From Persicaria tinctoria (taxonomy: Eukaryota; Streptophyta; Magnoliopsida; Caryophyllales; Polygonaceae): a stretch of DNA of 64,000 nucleotides. Position 1 is the stretch's first letter. The number at the start of each line of letters is the position of its first letter. The notes beneath the pieces were generated by a model that saw nothing but the letters and a program-made list of their open reading frames with translations, did no database searches and was not told the origin of the DNA. Where the stretch lies: positions 32,142,001 to 32,206,000 of the forward strand of contig JBANSL010000001.1 of assembly GCA_037127255.1 (NCBI GenBank), written 5' to 3'. A program made the translations under genes and the position numbers. This document shows, one piece after another, positions 35,901 through 47,249 of the stretch.

Positions 35901-36113
35901 CTCGCTCTCCACCAACCGGTGCAGCTTCTCCATATCTCCATACGCCGCCGCCGTATACACGTCGTCCTTCATAGGCTCATCGTTAGGCAAGTCGATTCCG
36001 CCAACACCAGACGGCTCCGCCGTCGACGTGGACGCCGCCCCCGATGTCGACGCCAATGCCACCTCCCTACCTCTCGATTCCACCTCCTCAACCACCTCGA
36101 TCTCGGACGACAT
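29938..36113 (-). CDS. TIP1: Ankyrin-repeat DHHC protein S-acyltransferase (TIP1 / PAT24)
   Basis: Palmitoyltransferase, in Arabidopsis needed for root-hair tip growth and cell size. Thirteen exons: 36113-35805, 35436-35296, 34813-34701, 34179-34100, 34011-33848, 33445-33307, 33211-33112, 32738-32681, 32501-32424, 32289-32191, 31268-31190, 31065-30917, 30372-29938. Spliced frame is open for 647 residues. It starts [12 protein letters not shown] as in the family. Ankyrin repeats span about 50-265 ([41 protein letters not shown]). Membrane segments lie near 288-305, 318-340, 430-452 and 482-505. The catalytic cysteine-rich domain has DHHC at about 415-418 ([17 protein letters not shown]). The C-terminus has a His/Asn/Ser-rich stretch and a [11 protein letters not shown] run, also family-typical. 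No break was found. Expected in Golgi or plasma membrane. Confidence 0.95.
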
Positions 36114-36376
36114 GGCAGAAATCAACAACAGGGCTCAGAATTCGCCCAATTGAAATAGCAATGTTGATCCCGAAGATTCGAATTTCGATTCCGATTTAAC
36201 CGAATGTCTGGAAACTTGAATTTAATAAGGTAGAACGGGCGTGTGAGGGTGGTTTCTAGGGTTTTTCCGGGGAGGTGAGAGAAAGATAAAGCCGTCGGAG
36301 TTGACCCGGTCGATGATGAGGAATTGGAATGGAGATGATGACCACACTGTCAATGTCGAGCACTGATTTTATTATT

Positions 36377-36749
36377 ATTATTTTTTTTTTTTTTTTTGAT
36401 AAGGAAAGGATTCGGGAGGGATCCCTACCCGACAGCATCTTTACGAATAAGGTCGAGAAGACCTATACTACTCCCTCCGTTCCAAAATACATGGGTTTTT
36501 AGTTTTCGGCACGGTTTTTAAGGAGTGAAAAACTATATGAAATATTATTTTTTTAATTAAATTTTTTATATAATTTGATACTTATTAGTAATAAGTATCA
36601 AATGATATAAAAAATTTGATTAAAAAAATAATATTTTATTGAGTTTTTCGCTCCTTAAAAAACGTGTCAAAAAGGAAAAGCCCATGTATTATGGAACGGA
36701 GGTAGTATCATTGTTTATATCGGCCTCTCTCCGAGAGGCAAAGGGGTGA
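36377..36749 (-). mobile_element. Short retroposon (SINE-like) carrying a nested MITE
   Basis: On the minus strand a body of about 135 bp starts TCACCCCTTTGCCTCTCGG and ends CTTTCCTTATC plus poly-A (poly-T at 36381-36397 on the plus strand). It is flanked by CACTGATTTTATTATT at 36361-36376 and 36750-36765, a 16-bp target duplication. A palindromic GAGAGGC lies near the 5' end. A Stowaway MITE has later inserted in it. Confidence 0.75.
36471..36705. mobile_element. Stowaway MITE (Tc1/mariner type)
   Basis: 235 bp, palindromic overall. Ends CTCCCTCCGTTCC and, inverted, CTACCTCCGTTCC continue into matching ATACATGGG arms. It is flanked by TA on both sides (36469-36470 and 36706-36707). Ends and TA duplication are diagnostic. 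Confidence 0.93.
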
Positions 36750-37041
36750 CACTGATTTTATTATTGTTTTTTATTAGTGTCGCCTCGTTTTTTTTCTTTT
36801 TCTTTTTAACTATTTCTAGTTTTTTTGTGGAAAGCTCTAAACGACGGCGTTTCATTGATGAAAATCGTGTTGACTTGGCAAAGCTTAAAGTCTTACGTGT
36901 CAAATAATCATTGGCTAGCGATGCGTAATACTCCCATGTCATCGCCCGCACCAGATCCCTCCGCCAAGGCTCATACGTAGTATGTCTCTACTTCGCCGCG
37001 CGGAATCGATTTCACCGTCGGAGTGATTCGGAGCTGAAAAA

Positions 37042-40000
37042 ATGGGGAGAACGAAGAAATCTGGTTTCGTATTCGTTTTGTGTGTTTTTGTGTACATTCT
37101 GAGTCAAGTTTCAGCTGATCAAGTCATCACAGCACATGCTGGTAAATCTCATTCATCGATGGATGAGTTTCTTCATTTTTTATACCCTAATTTTACGCCA
37201 TCTGAATTTCTCTTTTCAGCTTCGATTCTTTCAAGCTCTTTCTGTTGCAGCCTAGGTTTAGCTTGATTTCGATGCGGATCAGGGGATTTTTCGTGTTTTT
37301 AGCTTCGGTTGTTGTGCAAATTAATGAGTTTATTATTGTTCGGAAAACATGGGGATCGGAAATTGGGTGCGTAATTACTTGGAAAGTTCCGTTTCGATTG
37401 GAGTCGGATGAGTTCTCAAAGCAGCTTAACTGAATATGAAATTTTGTTACTTGAAAATCAGATGCAAGCTGGACGCAAGTATGAAACTTTTCTTTATTAA
37501 TTGACCACCATCTGACTGTTTGTTAGTAGTATGACTGAAAACTACTGTTATGTTGGAAGATGATCTGTGTATTATTGGAAGGCTGTTTCCACATTGTTGA
37601 TTAGTCATTGAACTGATTGTTTCATTGTTTATTTTGGTCTGACTGCAGGAGCAGCAGGAGCATTTGGTGCTAGCCCCCGTGAGCCGAAGTATAAGATTGA
37701 ATTTCATCCAGAGGACGCCCCTTTTCATCCTGTGAGTTTGCTCACAGCATAGTTTATATGTTTTTATGTGATTTATGATAAACTATATTGGCCTCAATTG
37801 GAATGGTAAATAGGTTCAGATGTTGAATTTGGCTCATGAATGAGCTAAAATTCGAGTAGAAGTGGTAAGGAAATGAAGTCTCGTTTCACCTTTTGTATGG
37901 GAATGTATTTACAGTTATAAGTAAATATCTAAATGTAGAAAGGAATAAAAGATGGCCTAGGTTCTAGATACTTGGTAGACATTTTATCAATAGTTCCTCA
38001 ATCATAGAAGTACAATGGATGAAACTCTTCTTCCCAATTCATATATGTTAATGCATTATAGCTAAAGACGATGATAAATCTTGTCTTGAAAAGAATCCAA
38101 GTAATCGCACAAATAGTTACTGGCTTATTAATATTGGCCAGATTTTGGTTCTAGTTGATGCTAATATGTTGACCATGTATTTGCTGTTGAAGGGAAATGA
38201 GAATATCACATTGTTAAAATATAGCTGCACAGCACTAGAATATAATGTAGCTTATGTCTTTATGCCATCTTTGTTTTTCCTGCTGCTGCTAGTTCAATGT
38301 TGAAATTTTGATGCCTTGCAATTAAGAAAACTACAATGAACTAAATATCAAAAAGGAATGTCCACAAAGATGATGATTTGCTTTTGGATTTCATTCGCAG
38401 GATGATGACCAGGAGTCTGTTCTCATGCCAGATGAAAATGGAAAGAATTTCCTTTGTTTTCTTCCTAAGGTAGAGAAGCCCAAAAGTGGAAAGTCAGCGG
38501 CTCAACAAAACACAAGCAACATGATCATGGAAAGTGAGAAGCCACTTAGGGTGAAGACCCCTGATGAGCTGCTTGAAATACTAAAAGGAGGTGGCTGCTT
38601 TGTCAGAGTAAGTGCTGTTTTGCGTTGCATGTCTTTTGGATATAATTCTTTGCTTGCTTCCAAGTTCCAAAGAGTCATTCCTAGGTGCATCGACATTAAA
38701 GTTCCAATTCTATGCCCCTGGGAAGTGGAACACTAAAGTCAACCTTAAAACTTCTAATTTATTTCAAAAGACATAACTTGTATGCATTCTTTTAGTTTTT
38801 CATGCATATTTTTGTTGTATTAGTAGTAAGTGGTAAAAGAAGCCACGATTTTGAAGACTGTTATTTTGACTGTGATATAGGAATAAGTTGTTTTTACCAT
38901 GCTCTATCAGAGATCTGTTAGCCTGGCTGGGGTGTAGTGTCACAGAAAACCCATATGTAGCATGGAATTATGTTTGGAAATAGTTACCTTACACATGCAC
39001 ATCTCGGAGAATCTTTTGCTTTAAAGTATTATGTAACTCTCTTATTACTGAACATCTAGGTAAAGAATTGTGTTTTACTAATATTTTGCACCTTTTATTC
39101 TCCCTCTTTATCCTTCACAGGAATGATTGTATGTGGAGGTAGAATGGGACCTTATTTACAGAGTTCTGCAGTTTTTTCTTACTTCTATCTATGCTTGGGC
39201 TGTCTTACTACTATTTATATCCTGACATTAGATATTTCTATTGCACAGCAAGAGGGTTGGTGGTCATATGAATTCTGTTATCATAAGCAATTGCGTCAGT
39301 TTCACCGTGAGGATGAAAAGGTAACCTTTACAAACTTCTTACTTTATAGTCACACGTTGGGTGAATCTTGTCATTGATTGCCATAATTAGGCACCAGATC
39401 CAATTCTGTACACACTATATCGTGGATAAGTTTTCATGTGGAGAAGTGCTTCTAAAATGCAGGTAGTTCAGGAGTTTATCTTAGGTGTTTTTGATCCCGA
39501 GGCAACAGCAGCTTATAACCAGAACCGTTCTGACATTTCAGTATTAAAAGATCCACGTTCTAAAGATGCATCTCAAAGGTACCATACCATCACTTACACA
39601 GTATGTACGTATCAGTGCCTTGGTGTACAAGAAATCATTTCTGGAAGTGATAGTTAAAATAGCATCCAAACAAACTGGCATGTATTTATTAAAAGATGAA
39701 AATAAATAAGACTCGCATGTATTTGTTAAAAGATGAAAATAAATAACCAAGGGTATATTTATTTTGTGGCTTCTGAAGGTATCATGCCCACCAATACACA
39801 AATGGAACAGCCTGTGACCTCACTGGCCGACCTCGAGAAACAGAGGTTTGTGCATCTTTAGTACCTTCATTTTCTGGTTCACCGCTCACCTTCACTTGAT
39901 AACATTATTTGTTCTTTCTCTGTACTCCTATCCCATTGCATTGGCAGGTCAGATTTGTTTGTTCAGAGTCAAGGGCGATGATTACCTCCATAACTGAGTT

Positions 40001-40372
40001 ATCCACCTGTAAATATGCTCTGACTGTCCATGCTCCTATGCTTTGCAGGCACCCGTAAGTTCCTTTTCTGTCCCTCTAGTATCAAAACTCGTTAGTTTAT
40101 ACACCTGTTCAGGTGATTGTTCCATATATGCAATCAAGTGGGGTTTGCAAATCGAGCCATGTTGCTCAGATATTTGAATGTCTTGCCTTCTCAGGATGTT
40201 CCAAGAAGAGAGGCCAGTTTGGCATGTCATTAACTGCAATGCATTTCCTAAGGACGTGAAAGAAGAAACGAAAGCAGAAACGCCAGAAAATAGTCGAGAT
40301 GAGCCACAGATTAAGCTGGTAACAGAAGTAGAATATCCACTTAATCTTGGAGCTGAAGAATTTGCAGCTTAA
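37042..40372 (+). CDS. OS9: OS-9 type ER lectin for ERAD (EBS6 homologue)
   Basis: Luminal lectin that reads trimmed mannose glycans on misfolded glycoproteins and hands them to the HRD1 ubiquitin-ligase complex. Eight exons: 37042-37141, 37649-37731, 38401-38607, 39249-39320, 39463-39578, 39779-39845, 39948-40054, 40195-40372; open for 309 residues. A signal peptide occupies about 1-25 (FVFVLCVFVYILSQVSA). The family block REPKYKIEFHPEDAPFHPDD follows, then NGKNFLCFLPKVEKPK. The MRH domain (about 126-240) has the tandem tryptophan QEGWWSYEFCY used for mannose binding, then YTNGTACDLTG, VRFVCSE and CKYALTV with paired cysteines. The charged tail has no HDEL signal. Start ATG has A at -3 and G at +4. 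Confidence 0.93.
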
Positions 40373-41231
40373 TTTCTTTTCGCATGTTCTTGGCTGAAAT
40401 ATAATTACAAAATATAGTTTAGAGGTACCTTGTACACTAACTCTTTCTTGCAAAGTAATACACCATTTCCTTTTGTCAATCCCTGCAAGTCTCTGGCGCC
40501 TGTTATATACATGGATTTCTGGCCATAGGAAACAGAATGGGGAGGATATTTTAGGTATATCTTTGATCCTTCTTTGATCGACTGCTGTTCTTCCAAAGCT
40601 CACTGTATGATTCGTGCCACAATGAGGGAGGGAATGAACATACAAATGAGCAAACTGACTGTTTTCGACGTTGCTTCGCATGTCTATTGCTTTCTGCATT
40701 CTCCCTGAGAATAAGGGATGGATCTTCTTCCATTTTAATCCTTCACTTGTGCAATTCAATGCGAAGTTACAGGCGTAGTTGTCTCATCAATATAATAGAT
40801 CTAATTGCAAAACTGAACAATAATATTTGCGCCTGTTAATGAACGGGATCAAGCCAAACATGACCTGGAACGAACTCGAACAGGCTCAATCACACAATTC
40901 TGTTGTATCATTCATGCACTAACGGAATTAGCTAATCCCTCGGTCAACATCAATACATTATTGGAATGTCTGCACTTGTAACTTCAGAAATTCGTACTTA
41001 CCAATTGAGCTAAAACGTGATATTATTGAGCTCGAATGTGTTATTATTGATGTAAAGGCAAGAGGTTATGTGTATCATTAAAAAAAAAAAACACTAATAG
41101 ATTATGATTCAAGAAGCAACATCAAGTGCAAAGAGCATAACCAAGTTTATTCACAAAGAGACATAAGTGGGATGCATCATAGAGCTAAGCAGGAGTTGTT
41201 ATCTACCGGGCTGAACGAGTTTCCCTTCTTC
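40373..41231. other. Tail-to-tail spacer of OS9 and NUB1
   Basis: Contains the 3' UTRs of both converging genes. No further gene or mobile element is recognised. Confidence 0.6.
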
Positions 41232-44200
41232 TCACTGGGAAGAACGGTGTGCACTGCTGTTGCCCGAAGAATCCAGCAGGGTCAGATACTCGTTTATCGC
41301 TTCAGCTTCTTTCATCACATCGATGTCATAGTCTGCTAGGGCATCTCCCCTGTCAAGCTCCTGCGCAAGTTCTGTTTCCATCTCGACGTCCCTATCTTCA
41401 GATCCAACAGAACTCGATGCCCCTTCATCTGATCTTGCTTCGTCAGCCAAGCTAGATCCAGCATCCGGTGCAGGAATGGAGGGTTCAACACTAATGTTCC
41501 CAGAGGATGTAGATTCTCCAGCATTTGGTCCTGGCTGGGATAGAAGATGATTCAGTGCTGCTTCCCTCGTCCCGCAAGCTTCAACTGCTGAGATCACTGG
41601 CAGGTAAAATCCAAAATTACCTCCCATTTTCCTTCATGTGATAGCAAACTAAAGATGTTTTTGGTTTGGAAAAAGACAAAGGGGTAGGAGGGACTAGGGA
41701 GATCCCCATCCAAACAACAGTAGTGGGAATCAAACAAGAGATGGGGTACAGATTGGTTAGTAGCAACTGGCAACTTTTGCAACACGAGAAATGTTGCGTG
41801 ATAAAGATTTGAGAGTCAAAGGCCTTTAGCATTTCAAATAGCAATAAACGTTCAGAGAATTCTACCTATTGAACTATCAAAGCCCATGGAAACAAGCTCG
41901 GAAATGATTGCTTCTTTTGCCATGTCTTTCCTCTTCCTCTTCTTTGATTCGATATACAGCTGTCAAACCATTCAAGCACAGGACTTCAAAATTCTAGTAG
42001 CAATAGACAAATGGAAGAAGACAATTTTTGTGCTGCATTACTTGCATAAGGAAGCACAAGAAGTAACCTGTATCTTGGAGTTGAGCTCAGGATTCGTCAA
42101 ATTATCTAGTGACTGATGCGTGTCATTTTCATTCCTTCGTAGAGCTTCTGCAGCAAGGTCACGCTCAAACCTAACATATTGAGTAATCTATATGAGCTAT
42201 AGTTAAAGCATCAATGGCTGAACCATGATATCTCCAAAGAAAACGGGATTTTATGAGAGACCAAAAAGGTGATTAACAAAAAATGTCGGGATTTTATGAG
42301 ACCAAAAAGGTGATTAACAAAAAATGTTGCCCTAAACATGCTAGTACTTACCCGATACTGCTCAAATAGTTCAACTTTGCAAGATCAACAGCCTTTCCAA
42401 GAGGTGTTTTCCCATAGTTTTTCTGTTCCCTGCAAGTGAATACATCCTTCAAGCCCAATGAACAAAAAGAAATACAAGACTGACCCACTTAGGAATTGAA
42501 AAGGGACACACTTGATTTCCTTTCGTCTCTGAATATCCTCTGCATCCTTCTGTAATTTCTTCTCTCTCTCCTCAACAATAAAACTAACAGCACTTTCAAC
42601 ATCTTGATTGTTCATCTTCAGGGCCCTTTTTGCTTCATTCTCCTTGTAACCCATGCTCATAAGAAGCGATAGGGCTTCATCAGACACTTGAAGCTGAGTT
42701 AATGACCATTAAAAGAAATATTACTGTATACAACAATCAAATATTTCAAATAGCTAAAAAAATGTGTGTTTTCCTACTACAAACAGAAAATACCAAGTGT
42801 TTCAGAATGACCTCAAAGCCCTAGTATAAGGAGAAAAGGAAACTATGAAGAAGCAAGGGCTATGTGATAGGGGAGATTAGATGAAATCATTAGCTACTGT
42901 TGAAAATGAGAGAGTTTCAGAATGTAAGAGGTAAACTGGAATTAGTAAATTGACAATGAACTAACTTTGCTGAATTTGGCTTGCGCAGAGGTTAACAATT
43001 CTCTACACTTTCCAATCTGGCCACAATGATAAGCTACTATGCCTTCTAATAGCTCCAGCCTCAAATGCCTGCGTAAGTTCATTTAGAATTTTAGTCAAAC
43101 CAATTACTGAAAAAAATATATATTAAGATGGTGTTAACTGATATCCTTTTAAATACTCCAATAAGAAAGGCTTGAACTCACAGAGCAAGCTCTGTAGATT
43201 GACCTCCTTGAAGGAGTCTGACACGAGAAGCATCCTTCCCATGGGCACGTTCAATGCCTTTTCTAGCTTTTGCAAGACGAGCACCTGCATCTGTCAGCCA
43301 GATGATGTCTCGAAGCATGAAATAGCACCAAACCATATCGATTTGCAGGATAGAGACATTGTCAATATGCTGAAAGGAACAAAAAAAAAAAATGCAACTG
43401 CATTATGTTAGGAAAGTACGAAGTATAAGTTATTAGTATTGAGATTCACTTGTTTAACAATAAGAATATTATCTTAGTTTAAACTCACTAATTTAACGAC
43501 CTTCCAAATCAAAATCTTCCTCAAATTATATCACGAGTCCCTGATAACTTGTTCAAGTCACAGAAGAAATTGATCCATCATATTTCTAGTGATGAATCTA
43601 TTTATCAATGAGGTTGCTGATCAACGATACCAAGTCTGAAGGTGATTATTCTTTTTCGGATGAAAAAGATTGTCCTTATTATATAAGAGGAATGGACACA
43701 ACATACAGGATAAGGAGCTACATATTCTCCTTAACTTGGGAAGAAAACGGGGTTTCCATTAAGTGAAAAAGTAACCGAAGGAACCACTTTGAAAATAAAA
43801 ATGCATATTTACCTCAGTGAACTTTGGGTCACAGAGAGAAAAGGCTTCCTGCAAAGAAGAAATAGAGTATTTCATCTGCTAAAGTAAATATAACAGGAAA
43901 GAGTAATACACGCTTGATATACATTCTTGATGCGTGTTTCCAGCAACATTGCTTGTATATATTTCTACCATTCCTTCTTGTATTTGCAACGTTGTGTGTT
44001 CCACTTTAAGCGTGAAAAGGAAGCACAATAAAACATATGCCCTTGCATTGAGTGATTAGGAAAGAGCTAATCATATGACATCTACAGCATGTGTTATCCA
44101 ACACTTGGAATAGAATTGTAGCTGATGCGTGATAGATGATCAGTCAAGCGAGAGTCATGCAATTTCTTCACCCCCACAATCCCTGCCCTACGAGGAATAT

Positions 44201-45936
44201 ATCTTCTGGATGAATAACATCTATATGGCATATCAAGATTTGCAGCGACAATGCCAAGGTTCAAACCCATGAGCAATTCTCACAGAGCTCCTCTTTTACT
44301 ACTGCCAAATTGCCGATGTGCACCAAGGGCATCTAAACAATGTATCAGCGCACAATCCATCATTATCCAGATTACTCCATTGCCAGCACTTTGAATGCAT
44401 CTTTATACTTTTTCCAAATGACTGATTTTGGGCAACACAACTGAAAGCTAGTATGGTATTCAAATTCTGGATCATCCTATCTTTGACCAATTGACTATAT
44501 CCGCTTAAACAAAAGGTTCTTACCTCTCCCATTGCCAGCACTTCCAGTGCATCTTTATACTTTTCCACTCTTATCAGTTGTTTCCCTTTGACATGAAGCA
44601 TTAGACCCATCATTATTGCCCTTCAAGTAAGAAACATTATGGATAGCTATTAATAATAATAATAATAATAACAATAATAATAATAATAATAATATTGCTG
44701 CAGCTTGCAACGAATTCAGTAATTTAATCAGTACAAAAAAAAGAACTACAATCATACCTCTGATCAGTCTCGGACCCCAGATTGACTTTCTGCCCACTTT
44801 GATCCTCAAGTTCTATGTTGTAGTCTTCAAGTGGTAGTGAACCATCAGAATGTCTTGTAGCAAGCCCAGCCACAGCAGCTCTGTAAAGTCATTTATGTCA
44901 GCAGATAATGAAGAAAAAGCTATACAAAACAACCAGCAAAAGTTGAATCCATGATTTTCACAGCAGATCATGGACAGTTTCAGTCTTTGAAGATTTTCCA
45001 TAACACAAATAATTAATCACACCCACTTTTATGCTGAAATCTAGGAATCGAAGTCTATATTTATAAGGCTTCTACCCTCAAAGTCGGAAGCTCATAACAG
45101 CCCAACCCTTTCTCGAGCATGTTTTCTTCACTTAAACCATGTTTTCTTCACTTAAACCAAAGAGGCTATGGATTTCAACAATTATAGACTCGATCTCAGT
45201 TCTCAAATCATCCACATCAATGTGGAATTCAGCACCCTTAACTCTTATCCTAGATTGGGATTTAGCACCCACAAATACACTCAACTTTTCTGATGACACA
45301 AATTCCAGTTACACCCTATCCCTTCAGATATCCATTTCCATTGAAAGGGAGAAACTTTCATCAAAGGCAACAACAGTCAAAACCTCACTACATCACAGTG
45401 GTAACTGGACTCGAACCAAAACTGCTTCCTTGCCTTGAACACTATGATCGCTCACAAGTCACAATTCCTCGTTCCATTACACTTGTAATTGCAATCACGA
45501 TCGTCATGATCATATCAGGAAATAACATAAAAAATCCCAAACTAGCATCAGCACACTGAATTCAAAACCCCAATTAAACACCCAACTGATCAAAACCCCA
45601 AAAAATAAAACGAGGGAGGATTAAAGATAGGTACTTGAGACGAGCAAGAGAAGCAGCACGTTGCTCCTCGGCTTGCAACTGAACTCCGAGAGACTTGCCC
45701 TCCTCAACTTTGACACGGCTAGCCATAACCTTGGCGTTGTTCTTGAAACCGAGTTGGGCTAAATTCGGGTTCTCGTCGGTTTCTCGCAACACCCGACCTG
45801 CGAAAATCAAATTGATGGAGTCGGGTCCGCAGTTGGATCGCTTGGCGACCTCGTCTTTCAACATGGGCACTGTCCATTTCTCCAATTCGACATCTAGAAC
45901 CCCCGACCATGCCCCTGCAATTTTCAGTTTCGCCAT
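41232..45936 (-). CDS. NUB1: NUB1-like UBL-UBA protein (NEDD8 ultimate buster 1)
   Basis: Adaptor that binds NEDD8/RUB1 and ubiquitin-like proteins and delivers them to the proteasome. Eleven exons: 45936-45635, 44880-44758, 44620-44524, 43848-43813, 43369-43182, 43068-42966, 42693-42512, 42429-42352, 42170-42068, 41959-41866, 41596-41232; spliced frame open for 556 residues. The N-terminus MAKLKIAGAWSGVLDVELEK begins a ubiquitin-like domain (about 1-80). A central helical region includes ILQIDMVWCYFMLRDI. Three UBA domains follow: EALSLLMSMGYKENEAKRAL, LNYLSSIGFERDLAAEALRR and IISELVSMGFDSSIVISAVE. The C-terminus is acidic. Exons fit the Arabidopsis protein as I remember it throughout, with no breaks. 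One donor (AAA|GTTAGT, exon 6) is weak. Confidence 0.93.
44380..44420 (-). repeat. Partial duplicate of the NUB1 exon-3 end within an intron
   Basis: About 40 bp nearly repeats the exon-3 segment at 44527-44568 (shared CCATTGCCAGCACTT and GCATCTTTATACTTTT) with a few changes. It lies in intron 3, about 110 bp downstream of the real exon end in transcript direction. Confidence 0.75.
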
Positions 45937-46144
45937 TGCTAAACGACCGAAGAACTAAGAGGAGGAGACTTGAGAGTTAAAAGGAGTCGGTTTATGACGG
46001 CTGATGTATTGGTTTTTTCTGTGGATTGCACACACAAAAGGCGGACGTACTGGCTTATTGCACAAGAAAGAAAGCAGTTTGGGACTTTGACAAGGTTTCC
46101 ACTTTCAATCTTCTTATGGAATTAGGGTATTTTTTCGTGACTAA
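45937..46144. promoter_or_regulatory. Remaining NUB1 upstream region
   Basis: Only 208 bp lies between the NUB1 start codon and the TIR element at 46145. The NUB1 leader and core promoter must be in this stretch, or the inserted element now contributes to it. No TATA box is convincing. Confidence 0.5.
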
Positions 46145-46341
46145 GGCCGTGTTTGGCACGGGGTGGGAGGGGATGCCGGGGGTGGGTTCTCAAGAGGCGC
46201 GCCCGCACGTTTGGCAAGGGATGCGAGGGGATGGAGGAGGATGCGAATGTGGGGATGCGGGGGGTGAGAGGGGGTGAGAGCTCCATCTTATTTGAGGGAG
46301 ATGGACGGGATGGGAAGGGGAAACGTCCCGGATTTGCCCCT
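46145..46341 (+). repeat. Left 197-bp inverted repeat of the composite
   Basis: GC-rich and purine-heavy (GGGATGCGAGGGGATGGAGG, GGGTGAGAGGGGGTGAGAG), about 95 percent identical by eye to the reverse complement of 58788-58990. The right copy has one extra GGGTG unit. Confidence 0.88.
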
Positions 46342-46369
46342 TCCCCTTCCCTCCGTCCTCGTGAATTCT

Positions 46370-46470
46370 GACCCTTCTCCTTCCAATCTTCACACGCACG
46401 ATTCAAAAGCCTCTCCAAACGACGACCATCATCTTCTTCCTTGAGCTCTGCATCTTCGATTGAAAGCCAG
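46370..46470 (+). other. Probable non-coding first exon of the captured gene
   Basis: A CT-rich leader-like stretch ends in GAAAGCCAG|GTAATCCC, a good donor site. The next acceptor in the right place is TCAACGTAG at 53652-53660, just before the coding exon. The intron would be 2 kb without the CACTA insertion. This is inference, since no start codon is needed here. Confidence 0.45.
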
Positions 46471-47249
46471 GTAATCCCGTTCATCTCCATCTCTTTCGGT
46501 TTATGGTTTTCTTCCCACTAGTGCTCGACTTTCGGTTCGAATTTTACACATAGCTTTGATGGGTTTTACAGTTCTTCCAATTTCGATTGAAGAAATATAG
46601 GGTTTTGTTCAAACGTTTAGGGTTTCGATTCAAAGCTATGATTTTGGCTTCCATGTTTAGGGTTCTAGAGTTTTACATTGACAGCTTCGATTTTTCCTTC
46701 CATGTTTGGGGTGCGATTGAAATCTCAATGATTTTATGCAAATGTGTAGTGTAGGGTTTTCGATTGAACATCAGTAGGTGGCATAATGACGAACTGCAAC
46801 CAAAATTTGGACTTCTAAGATGCTTGATTTCATATCAGTTGCCCTTGCACCCAACGGTTATGCATGCCAGTTTTTTTTTCAAGAGTTAATTGCACATAGC
46901 TATGTGTTTTATTACAATAATGCATGTCTGATGTCTTATTACGAGCACGCACTACAAAAAAAAAAGAATTTTGCCACGCACTGTAGCAACGGCAAGGGTC
47001 TGCCATAGCTAGTAGGGTGATTTTGGCCACGGTGGAGCTACGGATGAGGAGCATGGTAGCAACGGCAAGGGTCTGCCGTAGCTAGAAGGTAGATTTTGGC
47101 TGTCGTCTAGCAACGGAAGAGGAGCCGTAGCTGAATTTTGTCACGGCAACAGCTATCCCGTGGCTAATTTCACTTCGGCTGGCTATAATGTGGGCGACGA
47201 CAACACCCTACCGTGGCAAAAAATGAAGTGACAAACTTATGAGCCCCAA

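Larger units (their letters stand above)
36114..37041. promoter_or_regulatory. Shared head-to-head intergenic region of TIP1 and OS9
   Basis: 928 bp separates the two divergent start codons, so this must hold both promoters and both leaders. It is not conserved sequence throughout: about 390 bp of it is inserted mobile DNA (36377-36749). No TATA box is convincing on either side. Confidence 0.6.

Noticed and set aside
43640..43760. Possible retroposon tail in a NUB1 intron
   Set aside because: It starts with a short T-rich stretch, but no poly-A tract or target duplication was found.
46122..46490. Pro/Ser- and Arg/Gly-rich ORFs at the composite left end
   Set aside because: They come from the GC-rich inverted repeat, and the same frames appear antisense at the other end.
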